A DNA stretch of 64,000 bases from Stratiolaelaps scimitus (GCA_019614645.1 JABWDB010000013.1:1736001-1800000); one strand, 5' to 3'. Shown: positions 38,901 to 44,412, counted from the stretch's first letter. Notes: generated from the letters alone by a model not told the origin. Numbers and translations: made by a program.

Positions 38901-40588
38901 TGTAGTCACAAAACGGGCAACCAAATGGTCGTTCTCCTGTATGCTTCGAGCGAATATGGTAGGTGACGTTTCCTCGATTTGACGACATATAACCACAGAA
39001 CTGGCAGCAATGCATGCCGGTGGCACGGTCGGTTAGAATCCCATTGCTTGATAGTACCGGTGAAGTAATGTCGAAGGGTGCTAAGGGCCCTGCTGTACGA
39101 CGGAAAGCAATTCGTTCTTCCTTCACCGTCGACGTGACGACCGGCGCGAGATTTAGACCTGAGCATCGGAGATTTGCAGAGCGCGGGCGACCCAAGAATT
39201 GGCCAACCCAAGAAGACCACGCCAATACAGACAACGCAATAGCAACAACAGAGAGAGACATAGACAAATAGAAAGACGACGACGACGACGACGACAACAA
39301 TAACAACACAAATATCAACAACGACAACAATAACAACAACAAACACAGATCACAACAACAACAACAACAACAACAATGCGAAATATAGCATTAGATAGAT
39401 ACGTAGAGGAAATACAATTGAGCTTCGTCTTGGTCGTTATATAAGGACAATGGATGAGTAAAACATGCGTATATATCATGCTAATTGTTATCGGCATACG
39501 TAAATAAAAAAAAATAGTTGTAACAAACAGCAGATCGAATGAGTGGAGTACTGGAGGTCCTTCGAGAGAATACGAACGACAACGGATGTGGTTTGTGTCC
39601 CCGCCCGAAGACGATAACGACATCAGTCGCTATCTTTTAATCACTCTCTCTCTCTCTTCGGGCCGCAGCCGTCTCGCAGCCTTTCACTCCTCATGCACTC
39701 GATCCGTTTTATTCTCATTCAGCAACAACAGCAACAATAACAACAGCATCATCATCATAGCATGAAACACGCGCAGATAATCTGATACCACCTGTGGCAT
39801 CTGACCGCTATACGTGTACGATTGCGGCCAGCCCCCACAGCGATACAATGTTCTTCGCAGGCATTCGTCGCAGGCCGTTCATTCACAGCTAATCATGAAG
39901 ATTATTACTTATCAATAGTCAGATAAATAATAGAGAAAGAAAAAGATCGATTGTGGCCACATGCGTTCTGTAGACATAGATCTGAAGGGGAGCAATCACG
40001 GATGGCAATTATCCAAATCAAATTAATGATGACGATCGATGGGCGGCGTCCCAATCACGGCGGAAGACGTGGCAGGATATGATCCGGGGGATTAACTGGT
40101 TTTTTGGTTTGCCCAAACTCTGAAATGAGAACAAGCGATTAGAGCAGGCTTCAGCTAGGCATCAAACTCGAAAGATATCACTTGAACGCAACGGTTCGCG
40201 CATACGCGTACAGATTGCCTTACCAAGTTACCTGTGCATGCATTGCGCAAGAGATTCATATGAAATCATTTTGCCAAGTGGAACATGACCTTAGAATGTT
40301 ATCATTGTCTGCTACCGAAATGGATAACATTTTTCATCGCTCTTGTCGCGAGACTTCTTCCAGATGGAGTACCCAGCCTTCGGTACCGTTGTCCTGCACA
40401 GCAAGTCGGGCCCATCAGCGTTGCCATTGGTTGGTGACGAGGTGACGGTCAGCTGTCAACCAGGCAGGATTCTTGTTGAAGGAGGAAGCCCCATCGTATA
40501 CGCACTCAATCGGGGTGTGAGCACTTGTCAGTACGACGGCACGTGGAGTCACCATTTCCAATGCGTCAAGCAGGCCCCCGGCGGCTAA
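10250..40588 (+). CDS. SVEP1: SVEP1-like protein (vWA, sushi, HYR, EGF, pentraxin), 27 exons
   Basis: Whole-gene entry; the exons are listed separately. Joining the 27 exons gives 7090 bases in one continuous frame, about 2,362 residues plus an N-terminus encoded upstream. Domain order matches vertebrate SVEP1, a large secreted matrix and adhesion protein that in vertebrates binds integrin alpha-9/beta-1 and acts in epidermal and lymphatic development. The order is vWA with a DSSLS MIDAS, an SVEP1-type Cys linker, a Cys-rich ephrin-receptor-like repeat, sushi 1-3, HYR 1-2, sushi 4, an SVEP1 linker, further Cys-rich repeats, EGF 1-6, pentraxin, and sushi 5-17. Human SVEP1 is about 3,570 residues with over 30 sushi modules and ends in EGF repeats. 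This protein has 17 sushi and stops directly after the last, so it is a shortened form. The start exon is uncertain (see 922-1199). A polyadenylation signal was not identified. Confidence 0.9.
11148..11412 (+). CDS. SVEP1: SVEP1-like exon: end of vWA and Cys-rich linker
   Basis: The acceptor is TTTGCAG at 11147 and the donor is C|GTGAGT at 11413. It encodes the closing vWA helix (FEEFEALARRALHQDL), nearly identical to SVEP1, followed by a compact Cys-rich EGF-like segment (CNGLCSGGQPCC...). It enters in phase 0 and leaves in phase 1. Confidence 0.9.
11612..11782 (+). CDS. SVEP1: SVEP1-like exon: ephrin-receptor-like Cys repeat
   Basis: A 57-codon symmetric phase 1-1 exon encoding CPRGTYQP...CLPCPGVHRTSPPGS...CACKSGF, the GCC2/GCC3 type repeat found at this place in SVEP1. 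The acceptor CAAACAG has a poor pyrimidine tract, but the frame and homology fix it. Confidence 0.85.
12125..12304 (+). CDS. SVEP1: SVEP1-like exon: sushi 1
   Basis: A 60-codon phase 1-1 exon. It contains RCPALVAPLNG, NAACGVACETGYKLSG and GHWSGEMPKC, the four-Cys plus Trp pattern of a complement control (sushi) module. The splice sites are CTGTCAG and GTACGT. Confidence 0.9.
12694..12873 (+). CDS. SVEP1: SVEP1-like exon: sushi 2
   Basis: A phase 1-1 exon of 60 codons with KCQELSAPNFG, CNEGFVLVGSKRRNC and HWDGLSATC. The acceptor is GGGCATAG and the donor GTAAGT. Confidence 0.9.
13541..13735 (+). CDS. SVEP1: SVEP1-like exon: sushi 3
   Basis: A phase 1-1 exon of 65 codons with YCPALEVPGNGKI, CRYRCQDGYRLTG and RECIYPGVWTN. 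The acceptor is TCGTTTACAG and the donor GTACGT. Confidence 0.9.
13945..14199 (+). CDS. SVEP1: SVEP1-like exon: HYR domain 1
   Basis: A phase 1-1 exon of 85 codons. It starts DTEPPSIECP and ends with YTATDSQGNKNSCTFSVTV, the hallmark of a hyalin-repeat (HYR) domain, an immunoglobulin-like fold for adhesion. Confidence 0.9.
14585..14623. repeat. (AAT)n microsatellite
   Basis: A trinucleotide run with one C interruption, inside the intron between the two HYR exons. Confidence 0.95.
14690..14932 (+). CDS. SVEP1: SVEP1-like exon: HYR domain 2
   Basis: A phase 1-1 exon of 81 codons. It starts DEEPPTIDRC, with VVWEEPLFSDNS and YNATDNSGNNASCTFNITV, a second HYR module like SVEP1. The acceptor is AATTTGCAG and the donor G|GTAGGT. 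Confidence 0.9.
15375..15560 (+). CDS. SVEP1: SVEP1-like exon: sushi 4 (atypical)
   Basis: A phase 1-1 exon of 62 codons with NKCEPSFRVLNGKLNC, CNRGFTLLPNLSDRVRC and DNDVPPC. It is the sushi-like module that follows the HYR pair in SVEP1. Confidence 0.85.
15807..16046 (+). CDS. SVEP1: SVEP1-like exon: Ser-rich and SVEP1 linker
   Basis: A phase 1-1 exon of 80 codons. A Ser/Pro-rich stretch (SPSKSSGSSSPSASAP) is followed by a helical Cys-containing segment (FECTDEFLSQQLSVVLKKRV, later CEVARQNC), at the place of the conserved non-modular linker in vertebrate SVEP1. Confidence 0.8.
16513..16749 (+). CDS. SVEP1: SVEP1-like exon: linker with acidic insert
   Basis: A phase 1-1 exon of 79 codons. 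It holds a basic RAVRGRRG segment, then an acidic run (DDSDGDSDIDLDLEDEDM), and ends with CPLGWVHVDNQTC leading into the Cys-rich repeats. The basic stretch could be a proprotein-cleavage site; vertebrate SVEP1 also has a basic site in this linker. Cleavage is inference. Confidence 0.8.
17180..17406 (+). CDS. SVEP1: SVEP1-like exon: ephrin-receptor-like Cys repeats
   Basis: It enters in phase 1 and exits in phase 0. It encodes CPVGTFHNFLERMCNPCPFGTY and a second repeat with CVVCPDHTSTAGESS and CVPGMFSKYNG, matching tandem GCC2/GCC3 repeats. The acceptor is CCACCAG and the donor CTT|GTAAGT. Confidence 0.88.
17665..17875 (+). CDS. SVEP1: SVEP1-like exon: last Cys-rich repeats
   Basis: It enters in phase 0 and exits in phase 1. 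GEYQPQYGSKSCRRCPAGM and CYPCPSGYHQPAEGQKGC continue the Cys-rich repeat array. The acceptor is TTATTTCAG. Confidence 0.88.
18058..18150. repeat. (TA)n microsatellite beside a splice acceptor
   Basis: A nearly pure TA array with few G interruptions. Its end is about 50 bases upstream of the acceptor at 18198, within the branch-point region of the EGF exon. Confidence 0.95.
18199..18558 (+). CDS. SVEP1: SVEP1-like exon: EGF 1-2 and most of EGF 3
   Basis: A phase 1-1 exon of 120 codons. EGF 1 is C..PCQNDATC..CTCLPGYTG. EGF 2 and EGF 3 start with IDEC and DIDEC, the calcium-binding form. The donor ACCG|GTAAAA splits EGF 3, whose end lies 1.5 kb downstream beyond a mariner insertion. Confidence 0.9.
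18644..19832 (+). mobile_element. Degenerate mariner transposon, 1.19 kb
   Basis: The ends are matching inverted repeats beginning TTAGGTTGACCCAAAAATAA and are flanked by TA target duplications (18642-18643 and 19833-19834). The interior encodes broken pieces of mariner transposase in the same direction. These are an HTH region (CPVEIHRRL, LSRAQMYRWCAQFRQGDWDI), a middle part (VALATDFNGICYYEIL), a catalytic-Asp block resembling the mariner DNAR.H motif (FDDNARAH) and the last Asp region (SPCDYGCF). Stops (for example near 19034) and a frameshift near 19540 break it, so it is not autonomous. Confidence 0.92.
18830..19789 (+). pseudogene. Broken mariner transposase
   Basis: Transposase coding remnant inside the mariner. 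The N-terminal HTH stretch reads in one frame to about 19036, the middle part lies in another frame around 19225-19566, and the C-terminal DDNAR and CDY segments lie in a third. No intact frame remains. Confidence 0.85.
19889..19982. repeat. Inverted repeat with (TA)n loop
   Basis: About 22 bases beginning CATCAGAGCTAAAATCTTGC (19890-) are repeated in perfect reverse complement at 19961-19982, separated by about 50 bases of TA repeat that is itself self-complementary. The whole unit could fold into a hairpin or cruciform over 90 bases long. It begins 57 bases after the mariner end. Confidence 0.92.
20063..20399 (+). CDS. SVEP1: SVEP1-like exon: end of EGF 3, EGF 4-5, most of EGF 6
   Basis: GPTCAE closes EGF 3. 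EGF 4 (DIDEC) has a longer first loop, EGF 5 is short (CGCQNGGSC...CRQGFWGNKC), and EGF 6 is CEAVKPCSNGGICRDV. It enters in phase 1 and leaves in phase 2 at GC|GTAAGT. Confidence 0.88.
20669..20917 (+). CDS. SVEP1: SVEP1-like exon: end of EGF 6, pentraxin part 1
   Basis: CQCPPGTMGSLCED closes EGF 6. Then comes the first half of a pentraxin/LamG-like domain (FSVCLWLKSNDTQNYGTPFS, ITITDYSG). The acceptor is TTCGGCAG at 20668, phase 2 to phase 2. Confidence 0.85.
20918..21869 (+). other. SVEP1-like intron splitting the pentraxin domain
   Basis: About 950 bases with no coding signal or repeat that I recognise. Confidence 0.65.
21870..22471 (+). CDS. SVEP1: SVEP1-like exon: pentraxin part 2 and sushi 5
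   Basis: It encodes LVFYVNNE, DDRWHHLCLLW, VILGQEQDQQGSGF and VYIWNRRLRESEV, the pentraxin core typical of SVEP1 (GQEQD motif). After a linker comes sushi 5, CQPCGLPDTTANG to ASRPTC. It enters in phase 2 and leaves in phase 1 at GTAAGC. Confidence 0.9.
22472..23176 (+). other. SVEP1-like intron
   Basis: About 700 bases. The only structure I see is a short near-tandem duplication of GGTGATACTAGTGTAATTCG-like sequence at about 22730-22770. Confidence 0.65.
23177..23502 (+). CDS. SVEP1: SVEP1-like exon: sushi 6 and first half of sushi 7
   Basis: YCPVGQLDNG to YPSC is sushi 6. RCPAEDMEILKRN to HCPAGFRLE is the first half of sushi 7. The donor GAG|GTGTGC gives phase 0. A short spacer with Thr/Pro lies between the modules. 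Confidence 0.85.
23677..23970 (+). CDS. SVEP1: SVEP1-like exon: rest of sushi 7, sushi 8, start of sushi 9
   Basis: A phase 0-0 exon of 98 codons. It holds FCLSGEWSAPLPFC (end of sushi 7), VCPLLQPVMP to EDTC (sushi 8), and ECGSPPQIQNAV (start of sushi 9). The donor is the non-consensus GTTAGT. Confidence 0.85.
23971..24507 (+). other. SVEP1-like intron with SINE-like repeat
   Basis: Intron inside sushi 9. Its middle half is the repeat at 24207-24435. Confidence 0.7.
24207..24435 (+). repeat. SINE-like interspersed repeat, copy 2
   Basis: It begins with a tRNA-like head: TAGCGGTGAGCGTCTTGGA resembles an A box, followed by CTGCTAGACC and a weak B-box position. The body then aligns to 4440-4672 on the other strand. 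It is a likely tRNA-derived SINE of unknown family. Confidence 0.65.
24508..24684 (+). CDS. SVEP1: SVEP1-like exon: rest of sushi 9, start of sushi 10
   Basis: A phase 0-0 exon of 59 codons. It holds VVQIACVRGFSIASS and SGSWSQASANLC, then QCSFFQLPQ. The acceptor is TTTGCAG and the donor CAG|GTTAGG. Confidence 0.85.
24959..25016. repeat. Perfect 28-bp-stem palindrome
   Basis: The arm starting AGCCAAACGAAGGGTATCAT at 24959-24986 is exactly reverse-complementary to 24989-25016, with only two bases (TT) between. It lies in the intron (24685-25157) that splits sushi 10. The arms are not obviously related to the 19889 hairpin or to the mariner ends. Confidence 0.95.
25158..25466 (+). CDS. SVEP1: SVEP1-like exon: rest of sushi 10, start of sushi 11
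   Basis: A phase 0-0 exon of 103 codons. It holds IYCARGFSS, DEDGWQRI and LLRC, then RCPHPRHPPNG and FSCRPGYAL. The acceptor is GGTTCAG and the donor CAG|GTACAT. Confidence 0.85.
25680..25882 (+). CDS. SVEP1: SVEP1-like exon: rest of sushi 11, most of sushi 12
   Basis: VCQEDGSWSIALGQLGAVC ends sushi 11. PCSQLAAPLNG to RCINGQW forms most of sushi 12. It enters in phase 0; the donor TG|GTGAGA leaves phase 2 within the Trp codon. Confidence 0.85.
26089..26355 (+). CDS. SVEP1: SVEP1-like exon: end of sushi 12, sushi 13, start of sushi 14
   Basis: It completes the Trp codon, then TDIAPEC. Sushi 13 runs from RCPLESEGG to GSTTC, and TCAPPEDSHATPS starts sushi 14. The acceptor follows a long T-rich tract; the donor is AG|GTGTAG, phase 2. 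Confidence 0.85.
26356..26899 (+). other. SVEP1-like intron
   Basis: About 540 bases; nothing recognised. Confidence 0.65.
26900..27087 (+). CDS. SVEP1: SVEP1-like exon: rest of sushi 14, start of sushi 15
   Basis: It holds YGSSIDYSCNHGHVLVGS and GQWSAPVPNC, then TCPSPPEDRSLT. It enters in phase 2 and exits in phase 1 at GTGAGT. Confidence 0.85.
27387..27991 (-). mobile_element. Internally deleted mariner, 0.6 kb
   Basis: Terminal inverted repeats of about 26 bases (left begins TTAGGTCGATGCATAAGTTC; right, reversed, TTAGGTTGATGCATAAGTTC) bound a 605-base element. A TA follows the right end; the left flank now reads CA. It lies in the intron that splits sushi 15 (27088-28072). The end sequences differ from the 18.6-kb mariner, so it is a different lineage. 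Confidence 0.9.
27461..27796 (-). pseudogene. C-terminal mariner transposase fragment
   Basis: On the minus strand the peptide contains HPPYSPDLAPTDYHLFRSL, the canonical last catalytic block of mariner transposase, and continues to a stop near the element end. The N-terminal two thirds are deleted, so the fragment cannot act alone. Confidence 0.88.
28073..28259 (+). CDS. SVEP1: SVEP1-like exon: rest of sushi 15, start of sushi 16
   Basis: It holds TRITVSCTSPTGHLVGVS and GMWDPPLPSC, then YCPPPGPPTNGRM. The acceptor is TTTTTGTTCCAG and the donor AG|GTTCGT. It enters in phase 1 and exits in phase 2. Confidence 0.85.
28260..28992 (+). other. SVEP1-like intron splitting sushi 16
   Basis: About 730 bases; no repeat or coding signal recognised. 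Confidence 0.65.
28993..29110 (+). CDS. SVEP1: SVEP1-like exon: rest of sushi 16, first Cys of sushi 17
   Basis: It holds FSCDNGYRLLGSSQIDC to RPPKC, then ATCPK. The donor AAG|GTATGA gives phase 0. Without splicing, the frame stops two codons later, so an intron-retention isoform would end here with sushi 17 absent. Confidence 0.8.
29111..38206. other. Large intron of the SVEP1-like gene / 3' side of the antisense zinc-finger gene
   Basis: Nine kilobases with no coding signal on either strand. The sequence is dense in AT, CA, TC, AAT and CAA microsatellites with unique sequence between. It may partly be the long 3'UTR of the zinc-finger gene on the minus strand. Minus-strand AATAAA motifs are at 31617-31622, 29522-29527 and 29248-29253. 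Whether transcription reaches them is unknown. Confidence 0.5.
31784..31832. repeat. (TA)n microsatellite
   Basis: One of several AT arrays in this intron. Others are near 32561-32592, 33307-33348, 35785-35810, 35899-35932 and 36915-36938. Confidence 0.9.
38207..38552 (-). CDS. C2H2 zinc-finger protein, last exon
   Basis: On the minus strand, the acceptor ...AACAAAG precedes SSRKTTLRLHMNRHR. With the upstream exon this completes a second finger exactly (CPFC, 12 residues, H, 3, H). A Ser/Pro/Ala/Thr-rich tail follows (SPVSAISPGPAPSPISQ...) to a TGA stop at 38207. The protein is probably a DNA-binding transcription factor; the subfamily is not recognised. Confidence 0.75.
38900..39158 (-). 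CDS. C2H2 zinc-finger protein, penultimate exon
   Basis: It encodes a first finger C-x2-C-x12-H-x4-H (CQFCGYMSSNRGNV..H), the classic linker TGERPFG, and the start of a second finger (CPFCDY). The donor AG|GTAGGT at 38899 joins in phase 2 to the exon at 38552. The upstream boundary is taken as TGCTCAG ending at 39159. It could lie elsewhere, because the open frame continues into GTT/GTC repeats. Earlier exons are not identified. The gene lies antisense within the last intron of the SVEP1-like gene. Confidence 0.7.
39159..40363. other. Intron sequence with simple repeats
   Basis: It contains (GAC)n and (CAA)n runs at about 39276-39375, a TC tract near 39640 and short CAA/CAT runs near 39720-39760. 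Upstream exons of the antisense zinc-finger gene may lie here or beyond; I could not identify any. Confidence 0.55.
40364..40588 (+). CDS. SVEP1: SVEP1-like terminal exon: rest of sushi 17 and stop
   Basis: It enters in phase 0 after TTCTTCCAG. MEYPAFGTVVLHSK, VTVSCQPGRIL and CQYDGTWSHHFQC complete the four-Cys plus Trp pattern of the sushi module begun at 29102-29110. It ends with a short QAPGG tail and TAA. No C-terminal EGF repeats follow, unlike vertebrate SVEP1. Confidence 0.82.
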   Translation: MEYPAFGTVVLHSKSGPSALPLVGDEVTVSCQPGRILVEGGSPIVYALNRGVSTCQYDGTWSHHFQCVKQAPGG

Positions 40589-41591
40589 AAACCACTATTT
40601 GTTTATGTCGGATATAAGTGCTGATGCAAGGGTTGGCGGAACGAAAATCCGCTCGTATTGTTTCTCTTGTACACGATATAGGTCTACACGATGGATGTTG
40701 CCCAATACAGCGCAATCGTGCCGGCTAGGGTGGCGTTGAACTGGATGTTAATAACAGAGATTCACATATCGGAAATCGAACGAGGCGGCAGGCCTTTGAT
40801 GGTTGTTGGCAAAAACGACAATCGCATAGCCACTTCTACATCGAGAGTGAGAATAATGGTAATAACACAGTACTGAAATGTAAGCCAAAACATAAAATGT
40901 GTTCTTTATTTCACTTATGACACGATATCGCAGGCATGATTGCGATACTAACTGTAGTAAGATATACAACATCTTTGTTTCAGCGCCACGAGAATGTTCC
41001 CCTCTCTGCCAGCACTCTGAGATGCTCATTGAGAAATATCGAGCAAACCCCTTTAACATACGATTTCTATATTTAGTGGGAAAGGGTTAAATATAGCAGT
41101 AGATACTGTTGGGTCTCCTCTCTGCGTGCTTGAAACTCTCATTAATGCGTTATTCAGAGCTACCAACGGGTAGATGGGTAAGGCCGAGCCTAACCTCGGG
41201 AAGGACAAGATTGAATTTGTTTAAAAGAGAATGCAGCTGCGTCTCCCCTGCGCAGGGCTAAAAATAGCGTTCGCCCGGTTGAAGCGAAACTTCCGCAAAG
41301 CAGGTTTTTATCATTCTCCAATGAAAATCTCGTGTCTCCGAATTAGGATTTTCAATTTGCTTTCCAAATTTCATATTTTTTTACAAATAATCATTCGCAA
41401 TATATCAACAGTGCAAAATGTACCTCAAGTGAACTCTGTCGTCTTTTTGACTTCATAGCAGAGATTCTGTGCAACATCGAGAGCAGGCGAAGCCTCACCG
41501 TAGATTTACACTTAAGTACTGTGAAGCGGTCTTTCCTTGCAGAAGACGTATTTATATGAAGCTCGCGAAAGCTAAATCACGAGTGTATAAA
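40589..41591. other. Intergenic region between SVEP1-like and granulin genes
   Basis: The two genes converge here. It should contain both 3'UTRs. I saw no clear AATAAA on the plus strand. Confidence 0.6.
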
Positions 41592-41743
41592 TCACCGCTG
41601 CCATCGATAATATCCCCGACTAGCTGGTGTTCTCCTGGTCGGTATACATGTACCGTCCTTCGTACACACCGATCCATTTGGACAGCAGTGGAGAAGGTCA
41701 GGGCAACATGAAGCGGCCTTGAGTGGACAACATCCAAAATTGC
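41592..41743 (-). CDS. GRN: Granulin exon 3 (end of module 2 and stop)
   Basis: The acceptor is ATTTTTAG. The peptide GNFGCCPLKAASCCPDLL continues module 2 and ends at TGA. The frame differs from the overlapping longer open frame on this strand, which is spurious. Confidence 0.9.
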
Positions 41744-42572
41744 CTAAAAATTTCATTCGCACACACACACAGTATATTTATAGTATACGTATATGTGTTA
41801 GCGGACGCAAAATGTACCGTAATTCCTGATCACACACAATTGGGAATTTGTCCGGGTCTACGATGAGAAGGATCCAACAAGGAAATGCCTATGTAGACCG
41901 CCTAGTCCCGACTCCTTTCTCGGTATTGAAACATAACCACAGGCTCGCTGACTAAACGCTTGCCAATTCCGAAAATGTTCCACTAACCGTCTGTTACTGG
42001 ACAGCAGGTCTGATCGTCTTTGCATATCTGGCTGTGATTGGGACACGGTTGGTCGCGGGGAGCATACTCGAAACCCTTGAAAGGATCTGTAATAGGTGGC
42101 ACATTATCCGCACGAATTAGTTTTGTGGCCTTCGGCGCCTCTCCGACGTTCGGGAGAAGGCACATTCCATTGGCAGCAGGGTCACATCGAAGGCCAGAAG
42201 GGCAACAATGCACCGTGTCCGAACAGCACACGGCATCAGGCAGAGGACAGCAAAACTGTCGACTTGCTCTCATCGGGCAACAGGTTTCCACTGAAATAAC
42301 GGCAACAACAATAAGAGTCCAGTGAGAGGACGTGAACCATTTTGAATTAAGTGTGCCTTCAACGTACAGAATTGTTGATCATAAGGTAGGTAGGCGGGCT
42401 CGCGGCGGGGGGGGGTCACTTTCCGATCGTGGTTCTACACTGATTATGCTCGAATAGACAAAGACTTACATGGTCCACAGGTTGTGTTCACGCTGCACGA
42501 ATTCTGACCTCTTCCGACAGTCGCAACAGACAAAACGATGAGAGACAGCTGAATGATGGGCTGGCCTGCCAT
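41592..42572 (-). CDS. GRN: Granulin precursor, two granulin modules
   Basis: Three coding exons in register (103, 303 and 152 bases) give 185 residues. There is an N-terminal signal peptide (MAGQPIIQLSLIVLSVATVG). Module 1 contains CCPLPDAVCCSDTVHCCPSG, which is the granulin consensus. Module 2 starts CPNHSQICKDDQTCCPVTD in exon 2 and ends CCPDLLHCCPNGSVC in exon 3. A short basic tail (RRTPASRGYYRWQR) ends the protein. Granulins are secreted, disulphide-stacked growth factors and lysosomal proteins. Vertebrate progranulin has seven and a half modules; this short form resembles small invertebrate granulins. Its promoter lies in the 300 bases after the aftiphilin stop. Confidence 0.93.
41988..42290 (-). 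CDS. GRN: Granulin exon 2 (module 1 and start of module 2)
   Basis: The acceptor is TTATTTCAG and the donor G|GTTAGT; phase 1-1. It holds ETCCPMRASRQFCCPLPDAV, a spacer, then the first Cys pairs of module 2. Confidence 0.92.
42470..42572 (-). CDS. GRN: Granulin exon 1 (signal peptide)
   Basis: ATG at 42572, chosen because a hydrophobic signal sequence follows at once. An upstream in-frame ATG at 42638 would place extra residues before the signal. The donor T|GTAAGT lies in phase 1 after CSVNTTCGP. Confidence 0.88.
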
Positions 42573-42737
42573 CTCGTAACCGATCCCGCTGAAATCGACA
42601 CCATGTAAGTTAGTAGCAACTCGGTAACCAGTAGCCAATGATCATCATGCGACAAGTCGCGTAGCGATGAATAACAAATGCATGTACTGCAAAAGAAAGA
42701 CACCCATGATACTAATAAATATCGTCAAGTCACATAA

Positions 42738-42743
42738 TTTATT
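42738..42743 (-). terminator. Poly(A) signal of the aftiphilin-like gene
   Basis: AATAAA on the minus strand about 130 bases after the aftiphilin stop and upstream of the granulin start. Confidence 0.6.
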
Positions 42744-42873
42744 TACATATGGAATGCAAATATCAACGTTCCCCTTTTGGTCGGCACCACCATTCACCTC
42801 GCATCTAGATCGACTATATCTATACTAGGTTTGTCCATATTCGGTTATCCTCATCCGTCTTGAATCCTGGCTT

Positions 42874-44403
42874 CTAGAGGTCGATGCCCAGCGGTGCCTG
42901 GCCGGCTGCGGGGAATGTAAGCACTTCGGCCTTCATAAAACTCAGGTCGGGGATTTTGTTTAAGACCTCTTTGGCGGCATCACTTAGCTTGCTCTGTCCA
43001 CCCGTATCTGGGCCTTCGCTAGGGTTCTGGCCCATGCCCGCACCATGGTTAGCTTTCACTGACGGACTGCTTTGCTTGACGGGCTGTAGGAACGCTTTGC
43101 TGAGGCAGTCTATGGCGAACCGCGGACAGTTGGCTGGCGTTTCGTCAATGCAGAGTGCGTTCAACAGACCCTTACGCGTCGAACTATTCTCGTACCGAAA
43201 TACGACACACGGCCAATCATCGACGTTTTCGCAGCGGGATACATCTCGCCTGACGCTAGCTACGAAACTTGAATAGTCAACACTTTCCGGACGAGAATCT
43301 CCACGTTCATCTTGCTCATCGCCTACGTTTGCCGACGGCGGCTTCTCTCCGGCGGTAAACATTGCGCTGATTGTGGCTCGGAATACGTCAATCGACAAAG
43401 GTTGCACCTCATCTAGCGAAGAGGGGACCGGGCACAACCCAGTCGTGATCACTGACGACTGGGGGAGGACGGCTTCGAAATTCGCGAATCCTTGTGACGG
43501 CTGCTCGCTAAATGTCGCCTGATCGAATTCACCGAAATCGTCGTCAATTAGCTCATCGCCCTTCATCGACTGATCCGGCTCAGTGCTAGTGACTGGCTTG
43601 GCTGATGATACCGGCAGACGTTGAAGCGCACACTCGATCTCTGGTCCGCTGAAATCCCCGAAGTCATCTTCAATATCAGTGTTGCTGCAGCTTGTATGCC
43701 TGATTATGTCACAAGGTGTTCCTTCCTGCTGCGTCGACTCAACGGCCGATTGTGCTGTGCTGTCACCAGTGTCTTCTTCGCTTGCCGAACGATATTGCTC
43801 GATTTGTTCACGTTCCACAACGGTGTCAACCGTACATTGAAGAAGAGCCCTAATAACGTTCTTGTCGCGGTTCGCCCCATCAGAGTCAACATCGTCGACA
43901 CTGGGATCAGTGAGGGGCAGGTCACGGGAATATGATTGCACCTTGTCCACACTATCGACAGTGGCATGCATGACATCTTTGTTAGGTGCTGAGACGGCCT
44001 CGACCTCTGTCGTCGTCTCCTGAATCGGACAGTTCTTCTGAGACGACGACGACACTTCGGATACTTTATCAGCCGACGGGAACGACGTCCCGCCCAAGTT
44101 GCTCACACAGTCACAACCTGCATTTAGAGCTGCAGTACTCGTCGGGTCCGGTTTCTTGTGGCACGGATCAGCTTGAATGGAGGCACTAGCAGATCGATCC
44201 GACACAGTATCAAACTCTGCCTGTTGCACCTCTCGAGTGACGTCGTCTGGTGCCGACGATGCGCCCGGACCAGCCTCTATCATCGCATCATCGACGGCAC
44301 CTTCTTGAACGAATCGCGCACAATCATCACTAGGCAGGGCTTCTCGAGGTGCCGACAGTTGAAAATCTTCAAAATCGCCGAAATCGTCGTTCTCCTCATC
44401 CAT
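42874..44403 (-). CDS. AFTPH: Aftiphilin-like clathrin accessory protein
   Basis: 509 residues in a single coding exon. The N-terminus DDFGDFEDF, repeats at about residues 246-252 (DDFGDFS) and 287-293 (DDDFGEF), and the C-terminal IPDLSFMKAEVLTFP are the aftiphilin signature. FG-[DE]-F motifs bind AP-1/GGA ear domains, and the family acts in clathrin-coated trafficking at the trans-Golgi and endosomes. Most of the middle is low-complexity Ser/Thr/Asp/Glu, as expected of a disordered adaptor. It is shorter than the vertebrate protein (over 900 residues). The ATG at 44403 is right after a 5'UTR splice acceptor and is preceded by a tiny upstream frame. Confidence 0.85.
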   Translation of the reverse strand: MDEENDDFGDFEDFQLSAPREALPSDDCARFVQEGAVDDAMIEAGPGASSAPDDVTREVQQAEFDTVSDRSASASIQADPCHKKPDPTSTAALNAGCDCVSNLGGTSFPSADKVSEVSSSSQKNCPIQETTTEVEAVSAPNKDVMHATVDSVDKVQSYSRDLPLTDPSVDDVDSDGANRDKNVIRALLQCTVDTVVEREQIEQYRSASEEDTGDSTAQSAVESTQQEGTPCDIIRHTSCSNTDIEDDFGDFSGPEIECALQRLPVSSAKPVTSTEPDQSMKGDELIDDDFGEFDQATFSEQPSQGFANFEAVLPQSSVITTGLCPVPSSLDEVQPLSIDVFRATISAMFTAGEKPPSANVGDEQDERGDSRPESVDYSSFVASVRRDVSRCENVDDWPCVVFRYENSSTRKGLLNALCIDETPANCPRFAIDCLSKAFLQPVKQSSPSVKANHGAGMGQNPSEGPDTGGQSKLSDAAKEVLNKIPDLSFMKAEVLTFPAAGQAPLGIDL

Positions 44404-44412
44404 GACTGTGGT

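Noticed and set aside
41552..41737. Minus-strand frame over granulin exon 3
   Set aside because: Wrong frame; the correct frame carries the CCPDLLHCC granulin pattern and continues from exon 2 in phase.
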